From the NCBI GenBank assembly GCA_003258735.1, contig QHME01000024.1:1-21942 (forward strand): a stretch of DNA of 21,942 bases, read 5' to 3'. This DNA comes from Candidatus Melainabacteria bacterium (GTDB taxonomy: Bacteria; Cyanobacteriota; Vampirovibrionia; Gastranaerophilales; Gastranaerophilaceae). The notes under the pieces are model-generated. The model was not told the origin of the DNA. It worked only from the letters and a program-made list of their open reading frames with translations, and made no database searches. Both the position numbers and the translations under genes were made by a program. Positions 14,627-21,942 of the stretch are shown here, piece by piece. Position 1 is the stretch's first letter; every line of letters begins with the position of its first letter.

Positions 14627-16498
14627 CTACTTCGCAGAAATTCCTTTTTCCGCAAAATATAATCTAAAGTAAAAACAAGCTACGTGTTGGATTGAATCCA
14701 CTCTAATCCACTGCCTTGTAGCTTTGAACCTGATTCCACCCTTTGATTTTTCCGGATTTTTGTGAGCATAGTTATTTTTATCACTATTAAATAACAACAG
14801 TTGAGACTGCGCAGTTTTTCTGCAATATTCTAAAATTGTCTGAGCCTTTTCATCCATTCCGAGTTTTTTAGCCAGATAATATGCTCCGACCAAACCTTCA
14901 GAACGCGAACCATCCGGATAGAAGTGGTCGCCATAATTGTAATAATATCCACCTTCATAATCTATATATGGTGAATCGTCCTTCGTATACGTGTGCTCCA
15001 TCATAGTTTGAGCATCACCAAGAACAAAATTTATATAATTTTCTTTTCTGAAATCAGGATTGGTTGCCCATTCTTCAATCGCCTGCATTAACCACGCATC
15101 AGATGGTAATGCTGTAAATAAATCTGCATAAATTTTTGGTCTTTCATCAACAATCCAATCAAGCGCCAAACGCCCTTTTTCCAAGACGTCTTCTGTTAAT
15201 TCTTCATCCTCTTTAAAATAATTAGCGACCAACCCTAACCCCAACAAGGCTTCTCCTGGGTAATAAAAAGAGAAGGTATCTCTACGTTCTTCATCAGTCA
15301 TATCAACAAGCGGTTGACCGTTTTGAAACTTAGGATGAATATAATATCCTAAAATCTCCCCTGTTTTATAAATTCGAGACAGCAAATGCCTTGTATACAT
15401 TTTTATATATTCATCATAAGACTTGTCATTGGTTTCATTGCGATATTTCATCATTGCGACAAGAATCATGCCTGTACCGCCAAGTTTTGCTTTCTTGTTA
15501 TAAAAAATATAGCCTGCTGTTTTACCATTATAATCATGTTCTTTAGTTAAAGTAACACTGAAGTCTAATCCTTTTTTAGCACCCTCTATATATTTTTTAT
15601 CACCAGTCAATTGATATGCCCTAATTAAAGTAACAATACCACCACAGTGTCTCAAATCGTTGTAATAAAGATTATCTGCAGGACGTTCCGGATGCTCATG
15701 GTCAACATAGTTATCCTCTTTTGCATCGTAATAATATAAAAACTGACCATTTTCCTTTTGATATTTCAAAGTCCAATCAGCTCCTGCCAAAGCTTGATTT
15801 TTTATCTCTTCAGGAGAATATTCATATAAAACATTTCCACGATACAGTGGCAGAACTTCGTCATGATAAGTTACAAAGGTATGACTTTTTATCAAATAAC
15901 ATTCGTGAGGAGTTTTTCGCAAAATTGCAATACGCTCAGAAATGCGGTTTGTCATATCTTTGATATAAGTTTTTCGCAAAATTGTATTAAATGCCAACGA
16001 TAGAGTCATTTGACTAAATACCCAGGCATCCGTCGGCATATATAAATACGCATTATTCTGCAAAACCACTTTTATTCCTGTAATCCCCGGTTCAAAACGA
16101 GAATCGGTGAACTTATCTTTTACGATTTTGCCAATATCAACAGGAGTCTGTTCTGTGACATATTCAAGCATAATTCGACATTTTTCACTATTTTTAATAT
16201 CAAAATTTGAAAAAGTTTTATATCCTCTTAATTTTTCAATATCACGATTAATTGTATCTTCAAGATTTGCTCTGCATGAACCCCACCTGATTGGCGAATT
16301 AAATTCTTGAAACAATGATATATAAATAAAAGTCTGCCCTTTAATAAAGTCAATAATTCCATCAAGCTCCAAATCTTTTATTGAGACTTTTCCGCCTGTC
16401 AATAATGCCACACGCACACGATTTAAAAGTTCTTTGACGCTTGAAAAATCTTTTTTGAAAAATTTTCGTTCTTTGTTATTTTGTACCGAAAAATCCAT
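14627..16498 (-). CDS. Putative AMMECR1-like plus alpha-toroid (glycosidase/epimerase-like) protein
   Basis: 623 residues. I start at ATG 16498 (MDFSVQNNKERKF), which has GGTGGTG upstream; the open frame reaches a TTG at 16540 without a ribosome site. There is no signal peptide, so it is probably cytoplasmic. Residues about 25-215 loosely resemble an AMMECR1 domain (RWGSCRANLED, DSRFEPGITGIKVVLQ, YMPTDAWV). From about 230 on it is helical, with repeated Gly/aromatic turns such as GGIVTLIRAYQLTGDKKYI, GGTGMILVAM, YYPGEALLGLGL, DAWLMQAIEEW and SEGLVGAYYLAKKLG; this is how alpha/alpha-toroid enzymes look (six-hairpin glycosidases, glucuronyl C5-epimerases). The PGEALLGL element recalls the epimerase C-terminal domain. 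A sugar-polymer enzyme is a reasonable guess, but neither the catalytic residues nor the substrate is certain. The second half is better supported than the first. Confidence 0.5.
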   Translation of the reverse strand: MDFSVQNNKERKFFKKDFSSVKELLNRVRVALLTGGKVSIKDLELDGIIDFIKGQTFIYISLFQEFNSPIRWGSCRANLEDTINRDIEKLRGYKTFSNFDIKNSEKCRIMLEYVTEQTPVDIGKIVKDKFTDSRFEPGITGIKVVLQNNAYLYMPTDAWVFSQMTLSLAFNTILRKTYIKDMTNRISERIAILRKTPHECYLIKSHTFVTYHDEVLPLYRGNVLYEYSPEEIKNQALAGADWTLKYQKENGQFLYYYDAKEDNYVDHEHPERPADNLYYNDLRHCGGIVTLIRAYQLTGDKKYIEGAKKGLDFSVTLTKEHDYNGKTAGYIFYNKKAKLGGTGMILVAMMKYRNETNDKSYDEYIKMYTRHLLSRIYKTGEILGYYIHPKFQNGQPLVDMTDEERRDTFSFYYPGEALLGLGLVANYFKEDEELTEDVLEKGRLALDWIVDERPKIYADLFTALPSDAWLMQAIEEWATNPDFRKENYINFVLGDAQTMMEHTYTKDDSPYIDYEGGYYYNYGDHFYPDGSRSEGLVGAYYLAKKLGMDEKAQTILEYCRKTAQSQLLLFNSDKNNYAHKNPEKSKGGIRFKATRQWIRVDSIQHVACFYFRLYFAEKGISAK

Positions 16499-16646
16499 AA
16501 TACACCACCATAAATAAAATAATACACATTCTAACATCAATTACTAAAAATCCCCCCATCTTTTTAGTTGATTTTAAATATTAACAAACGTAACGATTTT
16601 GCCCCTATGTGCTCAATATGCTACTTTGTAAGAGAAAGGAAAGGTT

Positions 16647-17522
16647 ATGAAGAATATTATAATTTACACAGATAAAAAATCTTCCGCTATCGCTGATGTC
16701 GTATCAAACATTGAAGACTCTAACGTTAGATTGGAAGATGCTGCGAATATAAAAGATTATGAAACTTTGAACCCTGGAGTTATCATCGTGGAAAGCGTTC
16801 CAAACATCAAAGATGTACTTATGGTTACAAAGTTCAAATTTCCAATTTTGTTTATTGGAGAAACTTTTAAGGGTGCAACAGTACGTGCTGTAGCGTTTGA
16901 TTACGTAAAAACACCTGTTGATAACCAAGAATTGGTTGTACGTGTTAAAAACATGTTGAAAATCAAAGAATTGAGAGACAAATTAAAAACTCTATCTACA
17001 ACCGATGAACTAACCGGCTTGCATAACAGAAGATACCTGTTAGAACGTATGGAACAAGAAATTTCTCGTGCTAAACGTTATTCAACACCATTATCTTTGC
17101 TGTTGTTTGATTTAGACTTTTTCAAAGTCGTAAACGATATCTACGGTTATGAATGGGGAGATGTTTTACTTCGTTCTATCGCTGATAAATTGAAACAATT
17201 AATAAGAAAAGAAGATATTATTACTCGTTATGGTGATGAAGAATTTATCGTAGTTCTTCCTAACACATCAGAAGATAACGCATTTTTATTTGCTGAAAGA
17301 TTCCGTAAAGATATTGAAAAAATGGAATTTATTCCTGCAGGCGAAGAAGAACGCCACCCTATCACAATTTCAGGTGGTATTGCAACATTCCCTTGCTTAC
17401 CTGATACGGAAGAAGATGCAAATACAATCATCAGATACGCAGAACACGCATTATACAATGCTAAAAAACGTGGCAAAAACAAAATTGTACAGTTCTCACA
17501 TTTGAATCTTGGTGAGGGCTAA
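16647..17522 (+). CDS. Pseudo-receiver plus GGDEF-domain protein with GDEEF motif
   Basis: 291 residues. Residues 1-105 have the fold pattern of a response-regulator receiver (final YVKTPVDNQELVVRVKNML with Lys88), but the phosphorylatable Asp is replaced by Glu49 (VIIVES), so regulation by phosphorylation is doubtful. A short coiled linker leads to a GGDEF domain (from about 118): DELTGLHNRRYL, metal Asp155 in FDLDFFK, Asn163-Asp164, and the inhibitory I-site RxxD as R187-D190, five residues before the signature. The signature itself is YGDEEF (195-200) instead of GGDEF, so the second Gly is Asp while a Glu is kept at the catalytic position. Whether it still makes cyclic-di-GMP is open. A strong GAAAGGAAAGG site precedes the ATG. 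It ends in a terminator at 17590-17614. Confidence 0.85.
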   Translation: MKNIIIYTDKKSSAIADVVSNIEDSNVRLEDAANIKDYETLNPGVIIVESVPNIKDVLMVTKFKFPILFIGETFKGATVRAVAFDYVKTPVDNQELVVRVKNMLKIKELRDKLKTLSTTDELTGLHNRRYLLERMEQEISRAKRYSTPLSLLLFDLDFFKVVNDIYGYEWGDVLLRSIADKLKQLIRKEDIITRYGDEEFIVVLPNTSEDNAFLFAERFRKDIEKMEFIPAGEEERHPITISGGIATFPCLPDTEEDANTIIRYAEHALYNAKKRGKNKIVQFSHLNLGEG

Positions 17523-17525
17523 TAG

Positions 17526-17542
17526 TCATCCATTTTGGATGA
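17526..17542. other. Small hairpin downstream of the GGDEF gene
   Basis: TCATCCA-TTT-TGGATGA, a perfect 7-bp stem 4 nt after the stop codon, without a T run. It could be an mRNA 3'-end or stability element. Confidence 0.4.
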
Positions 17543-17589
17543 AACAAAAATCCTTTCTGAACACTTACATAGTGTAAATCTGGTTAATA

Positions 17590-17614
17590 GGCGGTAACAT
17601 CACTACCGCCTTTT
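17590..17614 (+). terminator. Terminator of the GGDEF gene
   Basis: GGCGGTA (17590-17596), 7-nt loop, TACCGCC (17604-17610), then TTTTGTTTT. It lies 67 bases past the stop codon and just before the convergent pilin-like gene. Confidence 0.8.
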
Positions 17615-17627
17615 GTTTTGGAAAAAT

Positions 17628-18380
17628 TTATTTTTTAGGTTTAAATTCTTTTACTACTCGTTTAAAGTATTCAGAATCAGACTTAGCATAATGCGCACAC
17701 GCAATACCGTTAAACTTTGTAGTTCCGGTAAAATTACAATATTTATCCAAATCAGAATACGAAGTCTCTGCATCCCCCATTGTCCTCAATTCTCCATCTC
17801 GAAACTCAAAAGTAAACAAATCATACCCAAAAACATTTGGCGGATTTTTGTAACCGTTGAGATCTACATGCACCCAAATACCTTGACTTGCATTTTCAAC
17901 GATAATCAAAGTTCCGTCTTTCAACAAAAACTGTCCATCATCCAAAATTGAAATCTTATTATCTTCTGAAATACCATTTGTACCATCCATTCCTTTATAT
18001 GCTGTACCTGCAGCCCCTCTACATTTTTCACCATAGAATCCACAATCAGAAGTACCTGTAAAATAATTCATATAAGTTTTATAAAAAGTCCTTGTCGGAT
18101 AATCTTTCGGATTGAGAGATACATCATCTGCTTCCATGTGTTTAAAAGCCTGTTGTACAAGCGAATATGACCTCAAAAATTGTGAGCGCAATTTTTGAGC
18201 TTTTAAATTTGTCATCAATACAGGAATAGTCATTGCTGCAACAACACCGATAATTCCTAGCGTGATTAGCACCTCCGCCAATGTAAAGCCAAACCTCACA
18301 TTGGTTTGTAGCGAATTTACATGCGTAGCACCTTCAGCTAGAGTAAATCCTAGCCTATTTCTTTTAAAAATTTGTTTCAT
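17628..18380 (-). CDS. Type IV pilin-like protein with duplicated prepilin leader
   Basis: 250 residues, start ATG 18380 with a strong GGAGG. The prepilin signal occurs twice: GFTLAE at 11-16 (followed by GATHVNSLQTNVRF) and again at 31-36, leading into VLITLGIIGVVAAMTIPVLM. Only the second copy is followed by a real hydrophobic helix, so processing should occur after Gly31, with Glu36 as the fifth mature residue. The rest is a variable globular domain with paired Cys (DCGFYGEKC, YCNFTG, IACAHY). It presumably joins a type IV pilus or pseudopilus. It is convergent with the GGDEF gene and divergent from an XRE-like gene, with a 25-bp palindrome between them. Confidence 0.85.
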   Translation of the reverse strand: MKQIFKRNRLGFTLAEGATHVNSLQTNVRFGFTLAEVLITLGIIGVVAAMTIPVLMTNLKAQKLRSQFLRSYSLVQQAFKHMEADDVSLNPKDYPTRTFYKTYMNYFTGTSDCGFYGEKCRGAAGTAYKGMDGTNGISEDNKISILDDGQFLLKDGTLIIVENASQGIWVHVDLNGYKNPPNVFGYDLFTFEFRDGELRTMGDAETSYSDLDKYCNFTGTTKFNGIACAHYAKSDSEYFKRVVKEFKPKK

Positions 18381-18412
18381 TTTTCCTCCAAATTCTTTTT
18401 ACATATTATTGC

Positions 18413-18437
18413 ATAATTCAATATTATATTGAATTAT
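18413..18437. promoter_or_regulatory. Perfect 25-bp palindrome, probable operator
   Basis: Twelve-base arms (18413-18424 and 18426-18437) around one central base, in the divergent region between pilin (start 18380) and XRE-like gene (start 18493). The half-site TTGAATTAT at 18429-18437 recurs at 18458-18466 on top of the -35 box of the XRE-like gene. The palindrome also contains TATAAT on the minus strand. Confidence 0.55.
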
Positions 18438-18457
18438 TAAATATTAGAATACATTAT

Positions 18458-18485
18458 TTGAATTATATTCGCAATAAATTATACT
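18458..18485 (+). promoter_or_regulatory. Promoter of the XRE-like gene
   Basis: TTGAAT (18458-18463), 16 bases, TATACT (18480-18485). Only 7 bases lie between the -10 box and ATG 18493, so the transcript would start at or next to the start codon. Confidence 0.5.
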
Positions 18486-18492
18486 CATTGGT

Positions 18493-18717
18493 ATGAACAT
18501 CACGGATTGGAACAATGATGAAATTATGCGTCTTGTAATGGCAAAAGGGCACATTACACAAAAAATGCTGTTAAAAGACCTAAAAAAAGAAAATGGTGAA
18601 AAAATACCCCAAAGTACGTTTTCTTGCAAAATCCGACGCAATTCACTCAAACTTGAAGAATTTCAAAAAATATGTAAAATTTGCGGATATTCCATCAAAC
18701 TGGAACGTAATTTGTAA
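18493..18717 (+). CDS. Small XRE-like helix-turn-helix protein
   Basis: 74 residues. The core (ITQKMLLKDLKKENGEKIPQSTFSCKIRRNSLKLEEFQKICKICGYSIKLE) follows the XRE plan: a first helix with TQKxL, a recognition helix starting PQSTFSCKIR, and the last helix LEEFQKICKICGY. It is the whole protein, with no sensor domain, so a small dimeric repressor is likely. There is no ribosome site; a -10 box lies right before the ATG. It is divergent from the pilin-like gene and likely binds the palindrome between them, and its own -35 carries a half-site, which suggests autoregulation. prfA begins 29 bases after its stop from a separate promoter. Confidence 0.7.
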   Translation: MNITDWNNDEIMRLVMAKGHITQKMLLKDLKKENGEKIPQSTFSCKIRRNSLKLEEFQKICKICGYSIKLERNL

Positions 18718-18740
18718 AAAAATCATGTTCTTGTTATTAT
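18712..18740 (+). promoter_or_regulatory. Promoter of prfA
   Basis: TTGTAA (18712-18717, overlapping the stop of the XRE-like gene), 17 bases, TATTAT (18735-18740). Six bases later is ATG 18747, the same spacing as in the mlaE promoter. Confidence 0.5.
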
Positions 18741-18746
18741 CTACGT

Positions 18747-19829
18747 ATGAAAGATATGTTAGACAAAATTCTTCAAATTGAGAAGAAATATAAAGAATTA
18801 GGCGAAACGTTGTCTGACCCTGCTGTAATTCAGGATTACAACAAGTTTAGAGACCTGTCTAAACAAAGAAAATCTATGGAAGAAACCGTAAACCTTTATT
18901 ACGAATGGAAAAAGACAACAGAAGCCATTGAAGATGCAAAACAAATGTTGCATGAAGAAAAAGACGAAGAAATGCGTCAATTTTTGAAAGCCGAAATGGA
19001 AGAAAACGAAGCAAAAATTCCTGAATACGAAGAAAGAATGAAAGTTTTGTTACTTCCTCGCGACCCAATGGATGACAAAGATATTATGCTTGAAATCCGT
19101 GGGGGAGCTGGCGGAGATGAGGCAAACATCTTTGCAGGAGATTTGATGCGTATGTATTTGAGATATGCTGACAAAATGGGTTGGCAAACTCAAATTTTGA
19201 GTAAAACAGATTGCGAAGCAGGCGGCGTTTCAGAAGTTATCATCTCTATGAAAGGTGACAGCATTTACTCAAGACTAAAATACGAATCAGGTGTTCACAG
19301 AGTTCAAAGAGTTCCGGCAACTGAATCTCAAGGTCGTGTTCACACTTCAACTGCGACTGTTGCAGTTATGCCACAGGTTGATGATGTTGAAGTTAATTTG
19401 AATATGAACGATGTTGAAATTACAACTGCAAGATCAGGCGGTGCCGGCGGTCAAAACGTAAACAAAGTTGAAACCGCAGCCAGAGTTTTCCACAAGCCTA
19501 CAGGAATTATGATTTTCTGTACGGAAGAACGTTCTCAATTACAAAACAAAGAACGTGCTTTGGAAATCTTGAAAGCTAAACTTTATGATATGGAAGTTCA
19601 GAAACAAACGAAGGAAATCACAGACCTTAGACGTTCTCAAGTAGGTTCAGGCGACAGATCAGAACGTATAAGAACATATAACTTCCCTCAAGGTAGATTA
19701 ACAGACCACAGATTGAACCACAATTTGAACGTATGGACTGTTATTGATGGCGAATTGGACGAACTTATTGATTTGTTGGTTGAATATGACCAAAAATTGA
19801 AGTTGGAAAAATTGGCTCAAGTCGGATAA
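18747..19829 (+). CDS. prfA: Peptide chain release factor 1
   Basis: 360 residues, full length for RF1. It recognises UAA and UAG in the ribosomal A site and triggers hydrolysis of peptidyl-tRNA. The codon-reading tripeptide is PAT (190-192, in RVPATESQGR), which marks RF1 and not RF2. The catalytic GGQ is at 234-236 within GGAGGQNVNKVETA. The start ATG 18747 has no Shine-Dalgarno but a -10 box 6 bases upstream. prmC, a common partner, is not adjacent; ylxR follows after 9 bases, and infB after that, forming a translation operon. Confidence 0.97.
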   Translation: MKDMLDKILQIEKKYKELGETLSDPAVIQDYNKFRDLSKQRKSMEETVNLYYEWKKTTEAIEDAKQMLHEEKDEEMRQFLKAEMEENEAKIPEYEERMKVLLLPRDPMDDKDIMLEIRGGAGGDEANIFAGDLMRMYLRYADKMGWQTQILSKTDCEAGGVSEVIISMKGDSIYSRLKYESGVHRVQRVPATESQGRVHTSTATVAVMPQVDDVEVNLNMNDVEITTARSGGAGGQNVNKVETAARVFHKPTGIMIFCTEERSQLQNKERALEILKAKLYDMEVQKQTKEITDLRRSQVGSGDRSERIRTYNFPQGRLTDHRLNHNLNVWTVIDGELDELIDLLVEYDQKLKLEKLAQVG

Positions 19830-19838
19830 GAGGTACAA

Positions 19839-20093
19839 GTGACAGAAAGACGTTGTATCGGTTGTTGGCAAGTTAAAGACAGAGAAAATTTAATAAAAAT
19901 CACTGCCGAACACGAGCACAAAAATATCGTCATTAACCCTGATTCCAAGACATTTGGCAGAGCGGCATATCTTTGTTATAATAAATCTTGCATAGAATCC
20001 GCTTTTAAAAAAGGTAAATTAGGCAAGCACCTGAAAGCGAACCTACCAAACGAATTGAAAGGACAGTTACTAGATGAGTTACGAAACAGTTAG
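19839..20093 (+). CDS. ylxR: YlxR family (DUF448) RNA-binding protein
   Basis: 84 residues starting with GTG at 19839; GAGGT lies just before. Family marks are RRCIGC (4-9) and FGRAAYLCYNKSC (39-51), four Cys in the same layout as the YlxR proteins, which bind RNA and have been proposed to modulate RNase P. It usually sits between nusA and infB. Here it follows prfA after 9 bases and overlaps infB by 20 bases. Confidence 0.9.
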   Translation: MTERRCIGCWQVKDRENLIKITAEHEHKNIVINPDSKTFGRAAYLCYNKSCIESAFKKGKLGKHLKANLPNELKGQLLDELRNS

Positions 20094-21942
20094 AATAAGT
20101 GAGTTGGCAAAAGAACTTGGACTTGCGAGCAAGGAAGTCGTAGAAAAGTTCACACAAATGGGTATAACCGGAAAGACTCATTCAAGCACTGTTACACTAG
20201 ACCAAATCAAAAGACTAAAGGACTTTATCGCAAACGGCGGAGTAAAAAAAACAACTAAGCCAAAAGCTTTTGTTGTAAAAAAAGCTAAAGCTCCTGAACC
20301 TGTAGTTGAGGAAAAGAAAGAAACAAAGCCTGCGGAAAAGAAACCTTTAATTGAAAAAGTTCCAAGAATTGAAAAGGTCGAAAGACCAAAAGTTGAGGTT
20401 GTAAAACCTGTAAGTCGTTTGGAAATTGTTCGTCGTGCGCCTAAAAAACCTCCTGTAACTGAAGGTTCTCGCCCTGAAAGACCTGAACGCGGAGGGAAAA
20501 GACCGTTTAACAAAGATGATAAAAAATTCACTCCAAGAGGAGAAAGACCGGCAGGCGAAAGAAAATTTTCAAAAGGTGAAAAACCAACAGGTGAAAGTAA
20601 AGATTTTGCAGGTAAAAAACCTTTACAACGTAGAATTATCCCTCAAGAAATCTACGAAAACAAATCTGGAACACCTAACAGCAATTCTAAACGTCGCACT
20701 GATGGTAAGAAAAAAGAAAAAGATTTCAACTCTAAAAAAGAAGAACAAGAAAGAATTTCACTAGAAAAAGCCGCTGCTCAACACCATAAAAAGAAAGTTC
20801 AAAAAGTTGAGGAAATTGAAGAAGTAAAACAAATCGTTGTAAATCAGGCAATGACTATTTCTGAATTGTCTGAAAAAATCAAAAGAACTCCTGCTGAAAT
20901 TGTTAAATTCTTGATGTTGAACGGAATTATGGCAACAGTAAACCAACTTATTGATATTGATGTAATCAAAAAAGTTTGTGCCGAATATGGACTTGAAGTT
21001 CTTGAGGAAGACTTAGATGCATACATAGAACAAGAACTTGAAAAAGAAGAAAAAGCGAAAGCTTTATCTGAAGTTGACAAGAAATTATTAAAGAAAAGAG
21101 CTCCGGTAATCAGTATTATGGGTCACGTTGACCACGGTAAAACAACATTACTTGATAGTATCAGAGCATCAAAACACAAAATTGTAGCAACAGAAGTCGG
21201 TGGAATTACACAATCTATCGGTGCTTACACAGTATACCTAGATAACGACAAGGAAAGAAAAATTGTATTCTTAGATACTCCTGGTCACGAGGCATTTACA
21301 GAAATGAGAGCTCGTGGTGCAAAAGCTACTGATATTGCGATTTTGGTTGTAGCAGCAGATGATGGTATCATGCCACAAACAATTGAGGCGATTAACCACG
21401 CAAAAGCTGCCGAGATTCCTATTATCGTTGCTGTGAACAAAATTGATAAACCGGGAGCAAACCCTGATAGAGTATTACAACAATTGACAGAACACGGACT
21501 TGTTCCAGAAGATTGGGGCGGTGATACAATCACAGTTAAAGTTTCAGCTTTGCAAGGTACTGGTATTGATGAATTGTTAGAATATATCTTGCTTGTAGCT
21601 GATGTTCAAGATTTGAAAGCAAACCCTAAAGCTGAGGCATCAGGTGTTGTTATTGAGGCAAACCTAGATAAAGGTAAAGGTCCTGTTGCAACATTGCTTG
21701 TACAAAACGGAACATTAAGAGCAGGTAATTGTATTGTAGTTGGTACAGCTTGCGGTAGGGTTCGAGCATTGCTATCAGATAGCGGAGAAAGAATCCAAAA
21801 AGCTGAACCTTCAACACCGGTAGAGGTATTAGGATTGTCAGAAGTTCCTCAAGCTGGCGACCATTTTGAAGTTGTTAAAAACGAAAAAGAAATGAAATCT
21901 ATTGTTGCTGAAAGAAAAGAAAAAGAACGTGACAAGAGATTA
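20074..21942 (+). CDS. infB: Translation initiation factor IF-2 (partial, 3' end outside)
   Basis: 623 codons are present and the frame is open at the edge. The ATG at 20074 lies inside the end of ylxR with AAAGGA 10 bases upstream. An N-terminal IF2_N-like module (ISELAKELGL, 8-17) is followed by a long Lys/Glu/Pro-rich linker (55-270) and a second IF2_N module (TISELSEKIKRTPAEIVKFL). The GTPase domain has G1 GHVDHGKT (350-357), G2 GGITQSIGA, G3 DTPGHE (401-406), G4 NKID (455-458) and G5 SAL (491-493). It places initiator tRNA on the small ribosomal subunit. The beta-barrel domain II begins near the end of the window. Confidence 0.97.
   Translation, partial: MSYETVRISELAKELGLASKEVVEKFTQMGITGKTHSSTVTLDQIKRLKDFIANGGVKKTTKPKAFVVKKAKAPEPVVEEKKETKPAEKKPLIEKVPRIEKVERPKVEVVKPVSRLEIVRRAPKKPPVTEGSRPERPERGGKRPFNKDDKKFTPRGERPAGERKFSKGEKPTGESKDFAGKKPLQRRIIPQEIYENKSGTPNSNSKRRTDGKKKEKDFNSKKEEQERISLEKAAAQHHKKKVQKVEEIEEVKQIVVNQAMTISELSEKIKRTPAEIVKFLMLNGIMATVNQLIDIDVIKKVCAEYGLEVLEEDLDAYIEQELEKEEKAKALSEVDKKLLKKRAPVISIMGHVDHGKTTLLDSIRASKHKIVATEVGGITQSIGAYTVYLDNDKERKIVFLDTPGHEAFTEMRARGAKATDIAILVVAADDGIMPQTIEAINHAKAAEIPIIVAVNKIDKPGANPDRVLQQLTEHGLVPEDWGGDTITVKVSALQGTGIDELLEYILLVADVQDLKANPKAEASGVVIEANLDKGKGPVATLLVQNGTLRAGNCIVVGTACGRVRALLSDSGERIQKAEPSTPVEVLGLSEVPQAGDHFEVVKNEKEMKSIVAERKEKERDKRL

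Noticed and set aside
20178..20531. Minus-strand open frame of 117 residues inside infB
   Set aside because: It is the antisense of the Lys/Glu/Pro-rich IF-2 linker; low complexity alone keeps this frame open.

Overview
The window looks like a chromosome segment from a low-GC bacterium of the Gastranaerophilales type (class Vampirovibrionia, the non-photosynthetic 'Melainabacteria' relatives of cyanobacteria). The grounds are the AT-rich DNA, two pilin-like proteins with the GFTLAEVLITLGIIGVVAAMT start that is common in that group, and the 483-residue MGMAASQARLL protein, whose N-terminus I associate with the same lineage. This is recognition of familiar sequence, not a database result.

Layout. 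1-52 is the tail of a + gene with a terminator. 109-659 is AT-rich and non-coding, with a possible small RNA. 660-2729 (-) holds a YuiF-type Na+/H+ antiporter family protein behind a membrane-anchored unknown. 2751-3238 carries two minus-strand terminators and a possible ncRNA. 3239-5008 (-) is a large TPR protein. 5193-9184 (+) is a tight run: MlaE-like permease, MlaF-like ATPase, class I/II aminotransferase, nadD and yqeK. 9249-11270 (+) is an unusual protein that reads as an inactivated HerA-like ATPase with an acidic linker and a UvrD/PcrA-type C-terminal domain. 11271-11756 is full of palindromic repeats. 11757-16498 holds a pilin-like gene (-), an AbrB/MazE-like 55-residue gene (+), the 483-residue filament-like protein (-) behind a sigma-28-like promoter, and a putative AMMECR1-like/alpha-toroid protein (-). 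16647-17522 (+) is a pseudo-receiver/GGDEF protein. 17628-18717 is a second pilin-like gene (-) divergent from an XRE-like regulator (+). 18747-21942 (+) is prfA, ylxR and infB, translation genes with the last cut by the window edge.

Three themes stand out. Several core genes have a good -10 box only 6-9 nt before the start codon and no Shine-Dalgarno, which suggests leaderless mRNAs. Both pilin-like genes are divergent from small DNA-binding protein genes, with palindromes or repeats between them. The pilin leaders carry a duplicated, frame-shifted copy of the prepilin signal. A family of palindromic repeats with variable-length interiors fills the gene-poor stretches.
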